Positions 8,177 through 17,436 of a DNA stretch of 64,000 bases are shown one piece after another. Made by a program: the position numbers and the translations under genes. Origin of the DNA: Shewanella algae. Lineage in GTDB: Bacteria; Pseudomonadota; Gammaproteobacteria; Enterobacterales; Shewanellaceae. Below the pieces are notes generated by a model. That model did no database searches and was not told the origin of the DNA. It was given only the letters and a program-made list of their open reading frames with translations. Positions within the stretch are counted from its first letter, which is position 1, and every line of letters begins with the position of its first letter. The stretch spans positions 4,555,001 through 4,619,000 of the forward strand of contig NZ_CP068230.1 in assembly GCF_009183365.2 (NCBI RefSeq). The letters are read 5' to 3'.

Positions 8177-9367
8177 ATGACAACTACAGCCATAAATCAT
8201 GCGGGTTTTTGTACCCCTCTCGGCAACCGGGCCGACGAGGTGCTTAACGCCTTGCTCGCCGGTGACAGCCGCGGCATGGTCAGCCGCGACAACCTGTTGT
8301 TTGAACGGCCGGCCATAGTCGGGGTAGTGAACAGCGAGTTACCGGCCATTCCCGCCGAGTTTGCCGACTATGACTGTCGTAACAACGCCCTGTTGCTGTG
8401 CGCCGCCCTGCAAATTACCCCGGCGGTGGAAGCCGCCAAGGCCAAATATGGCAAGGAGCGCATCGCGGTTGTCATAGGCACCAGCACCTCAGGGATCTCC
8501 AAGGGCGAAGAAGCACTGGAGTACCGCAATCGCCACGGCCATTTCCCCTCTGACTACCACTATTTTCAACAGGAGCTGGGGGGCACCAGTCGCTTCCTGC
8601 AAGCCTGGTTCAAGCTGAGCGGTCCCTGTTACACACTGTCGACGGCCTGTTCCTCCAGCGCCAAGGTGTTTGCCGCCGGTAAACGGCTGTTGGACGCCGG
8701 ACTGTGCGACATGGTGATAGTCGGCGGGGTCGACAGCCTGTGCCAATTGACCCTCAACGGCTTCGATGCGCTTGAGTCTGTCTCCAAGGGGCACTGCAAT
8801 CCATTCAGCGCCAACCGCGACGGCATCAACATAGGTGAAGGCGCGGCGCTGTTTACCCTGGAGAGAGGAAGCGGCCAGGTGCTGCTGTCCGGTGTCGGCG
8901 AGTCGGCCGATGCTCACCATATCTCGGCGCCCCATCCCGAGGGCAGCGGCGCAATTGCCGCCATGGAGATGGCCCTCAAGCAAGCTGGGCTGACGCCTGA
9001 TGACATCGACTATGTCAATCTGCACGGCACTGCCACCCCCAAGAATGACGCCATGGAAAGCCGCGCCATGCACTCGGTATTTGCCGAAGCGTTGCCGCCT
9101 TGCAGTTCCACCAAGCCCTTGACCGGCCACGCACTGGGCGCCGCCGGGGCATTGGAAGCGGTATTCTGCTGGCTGCTGTTGTCGCCCCTCAACCCTGATG
9201 GGCTACTGCCGCCGCATCTGTGGGACGGTGAGCAGGATGGCAATGATCCCGCACTGCCACTGGTCAAACAGGGCAGCCGCCACTCACTGAATCACCTGAT
9301 GAGTAACTCCTTCGCCTTTGGCGGCAGCAATGCCAGCCTGATCTTCAGCCGTGGAGCCCCGGAATGA
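8177..9367 (+). CDS. Aryl polyene beta-ketoacyl synthase (KS), first of two
   Basis: The 396-residue thiolase-fold condensing enzyme has the whole Cys-His-His set: Cys158 in STACSSSAKV, the His of LHGTATPKND and the His of TGHALGAAG. It is therefore a competent synthase and not a chain-length-factor-like partner. By order it corresponds to the KS of the E. coli/Xenorhabdus aryl polyene type II systems (called ApeO there, from memory), which extends the aryl starter with malonyl-ACP. Its non-catalytic partner, the carrier proteins and the AMP-ligase would lie before the window. It acts in the cytoplasm. The next gene overlaps its stop by four bases. Confidence 0.85.
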   Translation: MTTTAINHAGFCTPLGNRADEVLNALLAGDSRGMVSRDNLLFERPAIVGVVNSELPAIPAEFADYDCRNNALLLCAALQITPAVEAAKAKYGKERIAVVIGTSTSGISKGEEALEYRNRHGHFPSDYHYFQQELGGTSRFLQAWFKLSGPCYTLSTACSSSAKVFAAGKRLLDAGLCDMVIVGGVDSLCQLTLNGFDALESVSKGHCNPFSANRDGINIGEGAALFTLERGSGQVLLSGVGESADAHHISAPHPEGSGAIAAMEMALKQAGLTPDDIDYVNLHGTATPKNDAMESRAMHSVFAEALPPCSSTKPLTGHALGAAGALEAVFCWLLLSPLNPDGLLPPHLWDGEQDGNDPALPLVKQGSRHSLNHLMSNSFAFGGSNASLIFSRGAPE

Positions 9368-9855
9368 CCCAGCCTTTAGCCGAGCGTGATATCGCCGATT
9401 TTCTGCCCCACAGGGCGCCCATGATACTGATAGACGCCGTGGTCGAGCACAGCCAAGACAGACTGCTGACCAAGGTAAAGATTAGTGAGCAGAGCCCCTA
9501 TTTCGATGACGCCCGGGCTCTGGTGCCCAATTATGTAGGCATAGAATATATGGCCCAGAGCATAGCAGCACTGGCCGGAGTGGAAGCCGAGGCCCGCGGT
9601 GATATTATCCGGGTCGGTTTTTTGCTGGGCAGCCGTAAGCTCAGCATGCATACCCCGGGATTCCTGCCCGGACGCGAATACCTGACTCAGGTGCAGCGCC
9701 TCTATCAGGAAGACACGGGACTGGCAGTGTTCGACTGCCGCATCTTTGATGGCGACACAGAGATCGCCAGCGCCAATGTAAACGTTTTTCAGCCCCAGGA
9801 CACCCAAGCCTATATTGCCGGTAGTCTGGAGGCGATGCAGGGAGATTCCGCATGA
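9364..9855 (+). CDS. Aryl polyene 3-hydroxyacyl-ACP dehydratase (hot-dog fold)
   Basis: The 163-residue protein resembles FabA/FabZ-type dehydratases. FLPHRAPMILID near the N terminus supplies the catalytic His, and GIEYMAQSIAALAG carries the helix with the acidic residue. In type II aryl polyene assembly, two such subunits form the dehydratase that makes each conjugated double bond, and the second subunit would be encoded upstream of the window. It is joined to the synthase and reductase genes by four-base overlaps on both sides, which fits co-translation of one enzyme set. Confidence 0.85.
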   Translation: MTQPLAERDIADFLPHRAPMILIDAVVEHSQDRLLTKVKISEQSPYFDDARALVPNYVGIEYMAQSIAALAGVEAEARGDIIRVGFLLGSRKLSMHTPGFLPGREYLTQVQRLYQEDTGLAVFDCRIFDGDTEIASANVNVFQPQDTQAYIAGSLEAMQGDSA

Positions 9856-10577
9856 CACAGAGAGTTTTGGTCACAGGTTCCAGCCGCGGCATAGGCAAGG
9901 CTATCGCCCTGCGCCTGGCGCAGTCCGGCTTTGATATCGCCCTGCACTTTCATGCCAATCAAGCCGCCGCCGAGGCCAGCGCCGCCGAAATCCAAGCCTT
10001 GGGCGTCAAGGTCAGCCTGCTGCAGTTTGATGTTGCCGAGCGCCAGACCTGCCGCCAAGTCATTGAGGCCGACATAGAAGCCAACGGTGCCTATCACGGC
10101 CTGGTTCTCAATGCCGGTATCGCCCGCGATACGGCTTTCCCGGCGATGACAGAGGCCGAGTGGGACGGTGTCATCCATACCAATCTCGATGGTTTCTACA
10201 ATGTGATCCATCCGGCGCTGATGCCGATGATCCAACGGCGCAAGGGCGGCCGCATCATTACGCTGTCTTCGGTTTCCGGTTTGGCCGGTAACCGCGGCCA
10301 GGTGAACTACAGCGCCTCCAAGGCCGGTATCATAGGCGCCACCAAGGCGCTGGCACTGGAGCTGGCCAAACGTAAGATCACGGTCAACTGCATCGCTCCC
10401 GGGATTATCGAAACCGAAATGGTCGATGCCTTCAGCCCCGAACTGGTACAGCAACTGGTGCCGTTGCGGCGCATGGGCCAGCCTGCAGAGATAGCGGCCC
10501 TGGCCAACTTCCTGATGTCTGACGAAGCCGGTTATATCACCCGCCAGGTGATCTCGGTCAACGGAGGCATGCTATGA
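9852..10577 (+). CDS. Aryl polyene 3-ketoacyl-ACP reductase (FabG-like SDR)
   Basis: The 241-residue short-chain dehydrogenase has the classic parts: TGSSRGIG near the start for NADPH binding, NAG at about residue 89, a catalytic Ser in SSVSG and the YSASK tetrad segment at about 150. It would reduce the beta-keto group formed by the synthases before dehydration. Length and motifs match FabG, but the position inside the pigment operon, overlapping both neighbours by four bases, makes it the dedicated aryl polyene reductase rather than the housekeeping enzyme. Confidence 0.88.
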   Translation: MTQRVLVTGSSRGIGKAIALRLAQSGFDIALHFHANQAAAEASAAEIQALGVKVSLLQFDVAERQTCRQVIEADIEANGAYHGLVLNAGIARDTAFPAMTEAEWDGVIHTNLDGFYNVIHPALMPMIQRRKGGRIITLSSVSGLAGNRGQVNYSASKAGIIGATKALALELAKRKITVNCIAPGIIETEMVDAFSPELVQQLVPLRRMGQPAEIAALANFLMSDEAGYITRQVISVNGGML

Positions 10578-11806
10578 GCCGTAGGGTGGTGATTACCGGC
10601 ATGGGCGGCATATCCGCCCTGGGCCAGGATTGGGACAGCGTCAAGGCCAGGCTGCAGGCAGGCCAAAATGCCGTGGTTCGCATGGATGAATGGGACAGGT
10701 TCGATGGCCTGCACACCCGTCTGGCGGCGCCGGTCAGCGACTTCAGCACTCCGGCACACTATTCGCGCAAGAAGATCCGCTCCATGGGCCGGGTGTCTCT
10801 GATGGCCACCCGCGCCAGTGAAATGGCGCTGGAGGATGCCGGCCTGTTGCATGATCCTCTGATAGCCTCAGGCGCCATGGGCATAGCCTACGGCTCTTCC
10901 ACCGGCAGTACAGATCCCATCACCGCCTTTGGCGACATGCTCAAACACGGCGATATGAGCGGCGTCACCGCCACCAGCTATATCCGCATGATGGCCCATA
11001 CCACGGCGGTCAATGTCGGGGTATTTTTCGGCCTCAAGGGGCGGGTATTAACCACCAGCAGCGCCTGCACGTCCGGCAGCCAGGGCATTGGTTATGCCTA
11101 TGAAGCCATCAAGTATGGCCAGCAGGATTTGATGCTGGCCGGGGGCGGCGAAGAACTCTGCCCCACAGAAGCGGTCGTGTTCGACACCCTGTTTGCCACC
11201 AGTACCCGCAACGACACTCCTGAATTGACCCCCAGGCCGTTCGATCGCGACCGGGACGGTCTGGTGATAGGCGAAGGCGCCTGCACCCTGGTGCTCGAAG
11301 AGCTGGAGCATGCCAAGGCCAGAGGCGCGCGCATCTACGCCGAAGTGCTGGGTTTTGGTACCAACTCAGACGGCCTGCATGTGACGCAACCGAACGCCGA
11401 CACCATGGAAAAGGCGATTCGGCTGGCACTCAAAGACGCCAATATAGCGCCGCAGCAGATAGGCTATGTCAACGCCCACGGTACGGCCACCGACCGCGGT
11501 GATGCCGCCGAGAGCCGGGCTACCGCCGCAGTATTTGGCGAGCAGATGCCGATTTCATCGCTGAAGAGCTATACCGGCCATACCCTGGGCGCTTGCGGCG
11601 CACTGGAGGCCTGGTGGAGCATTATGATGATGCGTGATGGCTGGTTTGCACCCACAATCAACCTGGAGAATGTCGCCGAGGATTGCGCCGAGCTGGATTA
11701 TATTCGCGCCGAAGGCCGGGCACTGGATACCGACTTGGTGATGAGCAATAACTTTGCCTTTGGTGGCATCAATACTTCGTTGATCTTCCGCTGCTGGCAG
11801 GACTGA
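10574..11806 (+). CDS. Aryl polyene beta-ketoacyl synthase (FabF/FabB-like), second KS and last gene of the operon
   Basis: The 410-residue condensing enzyme has an intact active site: Cys165 in TTSSACTSGSQ, the His of NAHGTATDRGD and the His of YTGHTLGACG. It fits the separate homodimeric KS that ends aryl polyene operons (ApeR in the enterobacterial naming, from memory). It may perform initiation or particular extension rounds. No strong intrinsic terminator follows. Only a weak five-pair hairpin (GGCCT/AGGCC) lies at about 11881-11896, over the stop of the convergent gene. Confidence 0.85.
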   Translation: MSRRVVITGMGGISALGQDWDSVKARLQAGQNAVVRMDEWDRFDGLHTRLAAPVSDFSTPAHYSRKKIRSMGRVSLMATRASEMALEDAGLLHDPLIASGAMGIAYGSSTGSTDPITAFGDMLKHGDMSGVTATSYIRMMAHTTAVNVGVFFGLKGRVLTTSSACTSGSQGIGYAYEAIKYGQQDLMLAGGGEELCPTEAVVFDTLFATSTRNDTPELTPRPFDRDRDGLVIGEGACTLVLEELEHAKARGARIYAEVLGFGTNSDGLHVTQPNADTMEKAIRLALKDANIAPQQIGYVNAHGTATDRGDAAESRATAAVFGEQMPISSLKSYTGHTLGACGALEAWWSIMMMRDGWFAPTINLENVAEDCAELDYIRAEGRALDTDLVMSNNFAFGGINTSLIFRCWQD

Positions 11807-11889
11807 GCTTAGCCCCAGGAAGCCCTAGAAAACCAGAGTAAGAAGCCCAAGAAGCTTTAACGGAATGCATCGGCACTGCAGGCCTCTTT

Positions 11890-13017
11890 TCAGGCCGCCT
11901 TGTCATCGCGGCAGCGCCCCATGATATCCAGGATCTGTGTAGTCGAAGCCGCCAAGGCTTCGACGCAGTGGCCGTCCAGTTTGCCGGCGGCCACCATGCT
12001 TCTCAACTCACGGAAACAGGCATCCAGTGGCCAGGCCTGCTTATAGGGCCGCTCGCTGCTGAGGGCATCGAAGATATCCGCCACAGTCACTATTCTGGCT
12101 TCAATCGGCACCTCTTCCCCCTTCAAACCTCGGGGATAGCCGCTGCCATCCAGATACTCATGATGACAGGCCACTATGTTGAGCATGATGGTCGAATCCG
12201 GCAGATGCGCCAGACCAAAATCCCCCAGCACCTTGCGGATCAGGCACTCACCCTTATCCACATGGGTCTCCATCAGAGTACGCTCGTCTATGCTTAAGGG
12301 CCCCTCTTTCAACAACACCTTGTCCGGAATACCTATCTTGCCTATGTCATGCAAAGGTGCAAACTGGGTGATATGTTCTATCTGCTCATCACTCAGGCCA
12401 TATTTGGGTGCGACTATGCCGGCGATCAAACCCGAATAGGCCGCCATGCGATCCAGGTGCGCGCCGGTTTCAAAGTCGCGCAGGTCGGCAAAGTCCCGTG
12501 CCACCTGAGCCGAGGCGAGAATAGTGCGCACTGCACTGAGTTCGGCGCATAGAGACATGTTGATCAAGTTGGCATAGAGCACCATATCGCGCTGCGCCTT
12601 GGCATCGAAGGCCGACAAGCGGTATGAATCGAAGAACAGAAACCCCAGAAACCTCTGTTCATCGTAGAGGGGCACGGTAAAGGAGGAGTTGTAATCCTGC
12701 TCCAGCAACCAACGCGAATGGCTGTTTTCCGGCAAGATATTGGCCTTGATATCGTCTATCACCCGATACTGCCCTGTGTCTGCCAATTGGCTGAGCACCG
12801 GGCTTTCTGACATGGGATATTCATAACCCACTATGGCCTGCCCCCTGTGAGTGCTGTTGATAAAGGTTTTTAGCAGCCCGGTCGACTCGTGATACAGGGC
12901 ACAGGCGATACGATCCACCCAAGGGTAGCTGAGCAACAGATGATCGTGAATGCGTTCCAAACGCTCAGAAGCGTTGTGACCCTGCAGCCAGAGAGCTGTT
13001 GGCATATTCTTGTCCAT
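11890..13017 (-). CDS. GAF plus HD-GYP domain protein (predicted c-di-GMP phosphodiesterase)
   Basis: The 375-residue protein has a GAF-type sensor domain (about 20-170) followed by an HD-GYP domain (about 185-365). LHDIGKIGIPD supplies the metal-binding His-Asp and HHEYLDGSGYPRGLKG the GYP signature, all unbroken, so c-di-GMP hydrolysis is expected. There is no signal peptide or membrane span, so it is cytoplasmic and probably answers to a small molecule or redox cue bound by GAF. It is convergent with the aryl polyene operon and divergent from the rhodanese gene. An in-frame Met five codons downstream is an alternative start. Confidence 0.88.
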   Translation of the reverse strand: MDKNMPTALWLQGHNASERLERIHDHLLLSYPWVDRIACALYHESTGLLKTFINSTHRGQAIVGYEYPMSESPVLSQLADTGQYRVIDDIKANILPENSHSRWLLEQDYNSSFTVPLYDEQRFLGFLFFDSYRLSAFDAKAQRDMVLYANLINMSLCAELSAVRTILASAQVARDFADLRDFETGAHLDRMAAYSGLIAGIVAPKYGLSDEQIEHITQFAPLHDIGKIGIPDKVLLKEGPLSIDERTLMETHVDKGECLIRKVLGDFGLAHLPDSTIMLNIVACHHEYLDGSGYPRGLKGEEVPIEARIVTVADIFDALSSERPYKQAWPLDACFRELRSMVAAGKLDGHCVEALAASTTQILDIMGRCRDDKAA

Positions 13018-13163
13018 ACACTATTTTCAAAACATTTCCTTTTTCCAAAGGATAGAACAAAAAACAGCCTTGGAGAGAAAACGACCAGTATCCAGGCCAT
13101 TGCATTTCCAAATTCATAAGATTAACCTTATTGAAAAATTTCTAATTGATAGAGAGTCTGAAA

Positions 13164-13484
13164 ATGCAAACCAACGTCACGCCACAAGACGGCCGCCTAA
13201 ACCCAGAGCAGTGCCATGAGATGATCGCCAAGGGAGTTCGGGTACTGGATGTCCGCTCGGCCGCCGAATATGCCGAAGGACACCTGCCGCAGGCGGTGAA
13301 TGTGCCACTAGATACCCTGGATACCTGGCTCAAGCAGCAACCGAATAAGCAGGAACCCTTTGTGCTCTATTGTGGTGCCGGCATGCGCGCCCAGAAAGGC
13401 TGCGAAATTCTGCGGGCCAACGGCTTTGATTGCGTGCTCAACGGCGGCGCCTTCAAGGAGCTGGTCTGTTGCCAACCTGAGTAA
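13164..13484 (+). CDS. Single-domain rhodanese (sulfurtransferase)
   Basis: The product has 106 residues from the ATG at 13164. A start six codons earlier would need a non-ATG codon and lacks a ribosome site. The single rhodanese domain has DVRSAAEYAEGHLPQAVNVPL at the front, and the active loop CGAGMR places the persulfide Cys at about residue 75. There is no signal peptide, so it is cytoplasmic and probably moves sulfane sulfur. The extra CC near the C terminus (LVCCQPE) is unusual. It is transcribed alone, divergent from the HD-GYP gene. Confidence 0.82.
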   Translation: MQTNVTPQDGRLNPEQCHEMIAKGVRVLDVRSAAEYAEGHLPQAVNVPLDTLDTWLKQQPNKQEPFVLYCGAGMRAQKGCEILRANGFDCVLNGGAFKELVCCQPE

Positions 13485-13637
13485 CCATAATGACAAGCAA
13501 GCCCGGACGATTTCAGATAAGCCAACATCGCGGCCAAGCCTCTGCGCGAGTGCGTTATCGCGAGCACTGGCCCGCCGAAGGGGTCAATGCCGCTTGTCCC
13601 CTTTGCAGCAAGGCGCTCGAGCCGGACAAGCCGTCAC

Positions 13638-13667
13638 AAAAAAGCCCCGGGGAGTCACCTCCGGGGC
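13638..13667 (-). terminator. Intrinsic terminator downstream of azoR
   Basis: A GC-rich hairpin with seven perfect outer pairs (GCCCCGG at 13644-13650 with CCGGGGC at 13661-13667) is followed on the minus strand by six Ts. This suits the end of the azoR transcript, whose stop is at 13728. Confidence 0.75.
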
Positions 13668-13727
13668 AGTAGAACCAAATCAGTCAAGCAACTGGCGTTC
13701 AGATTGATGGTGGAAGAGATGTTTGCC

Positions 13728-14321
13728 TCAGGCAGAGATGGCAGCCAGCGAAGATTTGGCTGCTGAAATACCCTTGGCGTTGGCATCCGGGCCCATGTTC
13801 AGCGCTTCACCGTAGACGGTTTCCACTTCGGTAATTCCAATAAAGCCCAGCACGGTTTTCAGATAAGGCACCACATGGTCTGTGGTCGAGTCTTTATGTA
13901 CCCCACCTCGGGTAGTGATCACTACCGCGCGCTTACCAGTGATAAGACCCACAGGGCCATTTTCTGTGTAACTGAAACTCACACCGGCGCGGGCAATCAG
14001 GTCAATCCAGTTTTTCAACTGAGTCGGAATACCGAAGTTATACATGGGCGCAGCTATTACTAGTGTGTCGTGATCTTTCAGTTCCTGGATCAGCTCATCA
14101 GACAAGGCCAACGCCTGTTGCTGGCGCTCGCTCAGCTGTTCGCCGCCGCGCAGGCCGGTGGCAATTTCACCGTCCAGTACCGGCAGCGGCTCGGCCGCCA
14201 GATCCCTGACTGTGATGCTGGAACCCTGCTCCTGCCAATGCTTGATCAGGTGGTCGACCAAGAGACCGGACTGAGAGTAACCACCCAGGATGCTGGATTT
14301 CAAAACTAATACTTTGCTCAT
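13728..14321 (-). CDS. azoR: FMN-dependent NADH:quinone oxidoreductase / azoreductase AzoR
   Basis: The 197-residue flavodoxin-fold protein matches the AzoR family in length and sequence: MSKVLVLKSSILGGYSQS at the start (phosphate-binding loop for FMN), MYNFGIPTQLKNWID in the middle and TTRGGVHKDS after it. It reduces quinones and azo compounds by two electrons with NADH and protects against electrophile stress. It is transcribed alone, with its own minus-strand terminator behind it. About 195 AT-rich bases in front hold the promoter, but no operator stands out there. Confidence 0.9.
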   Translation of the reverse strand: MSKVLVLKSSILGGYSQSGLLVDHLIKHWQEQGSSITVRDLAAEPLPVLDGEIATGLRGGEQLSERQQQALALSDELIQELKDHDTLVIAAPMYNFGIPTQLKNWIDLIARAGVSFSYTENGPVGLITGKRAVVITTRGGVHKDSTTDHVVPYLKTVLGFIGITEVETVYGEALNMGPDANAKGISAAKSSLAAISA

Positions 14322-14517
14322 GATATTGCTCCGCTTCGATTCAGGAATTTGTTTGAGTCAGAGCTTTTGCTCCAATCTATGCTGAGCAGTTTACTGATGG
14401 ATAAAATAGAAAAAAAGCGGAGAAAATTTGATATTAAATTCGATTTTTTAGAAAGGAAAGGTTGTTATCCAGGGCTTACAAGGTTAAAACCGAACCTGTA
14501 AGCCTAGGTAATCCCAG

Positions 14518-14988
14518 CTAGGACAGGGTCGCCTCTTGCTTGGGCTGGCTGACGTAAACCCCCAAGAAAGAAGCACAGCAAAGGCCGTGACTCCAGAGTT
14601 CCACCTCCTGCCTGACTTTGACCCTGCGCCCTTCACTCAAAGGCGTCAGTGACACGCCCGGCCAGCTGACTCTGGCTTCAATCAACTCACCGGGATTGGC
14701 AGTCACCGGCGCCCGATAACGGATCTCGGCCTGGGCCAGCACTATATCACCACTCACTCCGGCCCGCTGCTGTTGCAGCCAGAGCATGCCCCAGCCACAC
14801 AGAGTGCACAGGGTATAGATACTGCCGGCAAACATGGTCTGATGCAGATTGATGTTGGGCGCCAGCGGTGCACCGACACGAAATTCTGTGCCATCAAAAG
14901 CCAGTGGCCGGATCCCCATAAAGGCACTGACGGGGATGGTGCCATGCCAGGTGTTTTCCAATTGCTTAAGCAGTGATGGCTCAGACAT
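14518..14988 (-). CDS. YiiD C-terminal-type hot-dog thioesterase domain protein
   Basis: This 156-residue protein (from the ATG at 14988, one base after the dtd stop) matches the putative thioesterase domain that forms the C-terminal half of E. coli YiiD (FabY). The N-terminal acetyltransferase half of YiiD is absent here. A GTG at 14997 overlapping dtd is the alternative start. In E. coli yihY, dtd and yiiD are adjacent, so the order yihY-pip-dtd-thioesterase is a conserved set with pip added. Its substrate is unknown, and a role in fatty acid initiation or acyl-CoA turnover is only inferred. Confidence 0.75.
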   Translation of the reverse strand: MSEPSLLKQLENTWHGTIPVSAFMGIRPLAFDGTEFRVGAPLAPNINLHQTMFAGSIYTLCTLCGWGMLWLQQQRAGVSGDIVLAQAEIRYRAPVTANPGELIEARVSWPGVSLTPLSEGRRVKVRQEVELWSHGLCCASFLGVYVSQPKQEATLS

Positions 14989-14989
14989 A

Positions 14990-15427
14990 TCAAACACTCA
15001 GATTAAAGGTCACTGGCCCGTCGTTCAGCAGTTCCACCTGCATATCGGCAGCGAAGCGGCCGGTTTCTGTGGTCACCCCCTTGCTGCGACAAAATGCCAC
15101 AAAGGCTTCATAGAGCTCTTCGGCCTGAGCCGGACTGGCACCACCCGAGAAACTGGGACGCAGACCGCGGCTGGTATCGGCCGCCAGGGTAAATTGCGAC
15201 ACCACCAACAACTGCCCGCCGACCTGAGTCAGATTGAGGTTCATCTTGCCGTTGTCATCGCTGAACACCCGGTAATTCATCACCTTGCTGGCCAGCTTTT
15301 CCATCGCCGCCATATCATCCTGGCGTTCAACGCCCAACAACACCAACAAACCTTTATCTATAGCGCCGGTCACTTCATCGGCAACCGTTACCTTGGCACG
15401 GCTGACTCTCTGTATCAGGGCGATCAA
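14990..15427 (-). CDS. dtd: D-aminoacyl-tRNA deacylase
   Basis: The 145-residue protein equals E. coli DTD in length and is very similar: MIALIQRVSRAKVTV at the start, SQFTLAAD (active-site Ser/Gln/Thr region) and NDGPVTF at the C terminus, which carries the Gly-cisPro motif that rejects L-amino acids. It hydrolyses D-amino acids, and also glycine, from mischarged tRNA in the cytoplasm. Its ATG overlaps the pip stop by four bases, and the thioesterase gene starts right after its stop, so it is the middle of a four-gene minus-strand operon. Confidence 0.95.
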   Translation of the reverse strand: MIALIQRVSRAKVTVADEVTGAIDKGLLVLLGVERQDDMAAMEKLASKVMNYRVFSDDNGKMNLNLTQVGGQLLVVSQFTLAADTSRGLRPSFSGGASPAQAEELYEAFVAFCRSKGVTTETGRFAADMQVELLNDGPVTFNLSV

Positions 15428-16389
15428 TCCTGACTCCTTAATTCTGTTTCACAAGAGGCCGCAGTGTCGCCCATAGCACACAGGGCTGCAACCACGGCGT
15501 GACGCATTTTATCATCCACCAGCGAGTGATGACCTCCGGCCACCAGCTGCAACTCGGCCGGGCGGGTCTGGCGGGCAAGCTGAGCCTGCAGCAAGTGAGT
15601 GGGACAGACCCAGTCGTTTTCCCCCTGCAGCAAGCGGGTATGTTTCGGCCAGTTATTGAGCCCTGCATCAAGCAAACTCATGGCTTCGAAATAGTGATGG
15701 CGGGCATAGTGAAGTTCGATTCTGGCCATATTGCTGTCCCGATGCGCCCTTGGCGGCGGCAACAGTACCCCGGGTAAAGACAGATGCTGCTCCCAGCGCA
15801 GCCAACTGCGGATATAATCCTGGGCATTGAGGCAAGTAAATCCCTTGGCATAGCTTTCCAGCAGCGCCGCAGTGCTGCGCTCACTCCTGGATAGCCAGCG
15901 GGAAAAGCCATGATAGTCCACCGGGAAACGGCTGGCGGCGCCAGCAGCACCATAGAGCCAATCGCGGCCCTCGGCAGAGGGGATAAAGCTGCCCCAATAT
16001 GTCTGGGCTATGACCCGCTCAGGGAATAAACCGCCGTACACCAGCCCCAAGGTTGCCCCGAATGAGCCCCCTGCCAGACACCAGCGCGGCAACCGCAGCG
16101 CCTTCCTGACCGACTCGAGATCATCGAGAAGGCCCTGGAAGTGATTCTGCGCCAGGCCTTTCTCGGAGCGCGATAAGCCGGCGCCCCTTTGATCCAGAAA
16201 CAATAAGCGAAAGCGGCGCAGATCAAACAGCGCCAACTCTTCAAGGTTGCAACCGGCGCCGGGCCCGCCGTGCAGATACAGCAGCGGGATGCCTTCCGGG
16301 TTGCCGAATTGCGCCAGATACAGGCGGTGGCCGCCACCCACCTCCAGCCAGTCGCGGGCAAACGGATTATGCCGATTCGGATTCATCAT
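15424..16389 (-). CDS. pip: Prolyl iminopeptidase family alpha/beta hydrolase
   Basis: The product has 321 residues from the ATG at 16389, chosen because GGAG lies seven bases upstream. An in-frame ATG nine codons earlier lies deeper inside yihY. The family signatures are LHGGPGAG (oxyanion loop), DQRGAGLS and the nucleophile elbow GGSFGATLGL. The usual form is GGSWG, so the Phe is a small deviation. The His is in VAGGHHSLVDD near the C terminus. The family releases N-terminal proline, but close relatives have other substrates. It overlaps both yihY and dtd, which implies translational coupling. Confidence 0.82.
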   Translation of the reverse strand: MMNPNRHNPFARDWLEVGGGHRLYLAQFGNPEGIPLLYLHGGPGAGCNLEELALFDLRRFRLLFLDQRGAGLSRSEKGLAQNHFQGLLDDLESVRKALRLPRWCLAGGSFGATLGLVYGGLFPERVIAQTYWGSFIPSAEGRDWLYGAAGAASRFPVDYHGFSRWLSRSERSTAALLESYAKGFTCLNAQDYIRSWLRWEQHLSLPGVLLPPPRAHRDSNMARIELHYARHHYFEAMSLLDAGLNNWPKHTRLLQGENDWVCPTHLLQAQLARQTRPAELQLVAGGHHSLVDDKMRHAVVAALCAMGDTAASCETELRSQD

Positions 16390-17254
16390 CCAGCGACTCC
16401 AATGGTTCTTCACCATCGAGGAATTCCGGCAAAGATGCGGTGATCTCGGCTCCCATCAGGACAATCATCCAGGACAGGTAGACCCAGACAAACAGTATCG
16501 GAATCGTCGCCAGGGCGCCGTAAATCGCCTCGTAGCTGGGGAAGTGAGTCACATACAGGGCAAAGCCTTTCTTGCCCGCCTCAAACAGCAAGGCAGCCAC
16601 TATGGCCCCGAGCAGGGCATGCAGCAGCTTCACCTTTTGATTGGGCACCACAGTGTAAAGCAGCAGGAAGGCCGCAACAGAAAACAGAAACGGCAGACGC
16701 GCGACAAAGAAGGTACCTACACCATAAGTATCGGCTTCGTTGAATATTTTCAGCGATACTAAGTAGGAAGTGGCCGCCAGGCTGGCCCCCATCAGCACTG
16801 GGCCCAGCGTCAGGATCATCCAGTACATGGAAAAAGACACGACAGTCTGGCGTTTTTCTTTGGTGCGCCAGATATAGTTCAGCGCCTTGTCGATGGCGGA
16901 GATCAGCAAAATGGCCACCACCACCAGGGCGCCGATACCGACGGCCGTGCCCTTGGAGGCGTTGCCGACAAACTCGTTGATATAGACCTGAACCGTATCG
17001 CCTGCGGCCGGCAGAAAGTTTTGATAAATAAAGTTTTCTATCAGTTGCCGCACCCCCTTGAAGACAGGGAAAGCCGACAGCATAGACATGGTAACGGCCA
17101 CCATGGGCACCAGCGACAACAGGGTCACATAGGCCAGATGACCGGCTCGGATATTGATTTGATCGTCCTGCAATCTCTGTTTCAGGTGCAGCAGGAAGTG
17201 CCAGCAGCCTTTCATAAACAAGCTGAAATTGCGGGTATCTATCTTGTTGCTCAC
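16367..17254 (-). CDS. yihY: YihY/BrkB family inner-membrane protein
   Basis: The 295-residue protein has the YihY pattern of six hydrophobic spans between about residues 40 and 265, with the conserved GHLAYVTLLSLVPM near residue 40 and VWVYLSWMIVLMGAEI near 255. It was once called RNase BN, but that activity belongs to another protein and the function remains unknown. The C terminus is acidic (DDESESA). It is the first gene of the yihY-pip-dtd-thioesterase operon, with its 3' end overlapping pip. Confidence 0.9.
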   Translation of the reverse strand: MSNKIDTRNFSLFMKGCWHFLLHLKQRLQDDQINIRAGHLAYVTLLSLVPMVAVTMSMLSAFPVFKGVRQLIENFIYQNFLPAAGDTVQVYINEFVGNASKGTAVGIGALVVVAILLISAIDKALNYIWRTKEKRQTVVSFSMYWMILTLGPVLMGASLAATSYLVSLKIFNEADTYGVGTFFVARLPFLFSVAAFLLLYTVVPNQKVKLLHALLGAIVAALLFEAGKKGFALYVTHFPSYEAIYGALATIPILFVWVYLSWMIVLMGAEITASLPEFLDGEEPLESLDDESESA

Positions 17255-17436
17255 GGTTTTCTCTTGATCCTCTGGGTCTAGTGTCGCTATCTTCGTACAA
17301 TAATGCCCGGATTACAAAGTGTGATGCTGCCACTGCAGCAGGGCAAAGGAAGCCGGGAATGACGCCAGTGCTATGCATAGGCATGCGCCGAGGCCCGTCG
17401 TTCAATGCTTCTTCCACAATTTAAAGGAGAGAGTTA

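Noticed and set aside
11881..11896. Terminator at the end of the aryl polyene operon
   Set aside because: There are only five pairs, no T run on the plus strand, and it overlaps the stop codon of the convergent gene.
13490..13672. A 60-codon ORF after the rhodanese gene with a CPLC motif
   Set aside because: It has no ribosome site, and its last third runs through the azoR terminator hairpin. Conservation would be needed to revive it.
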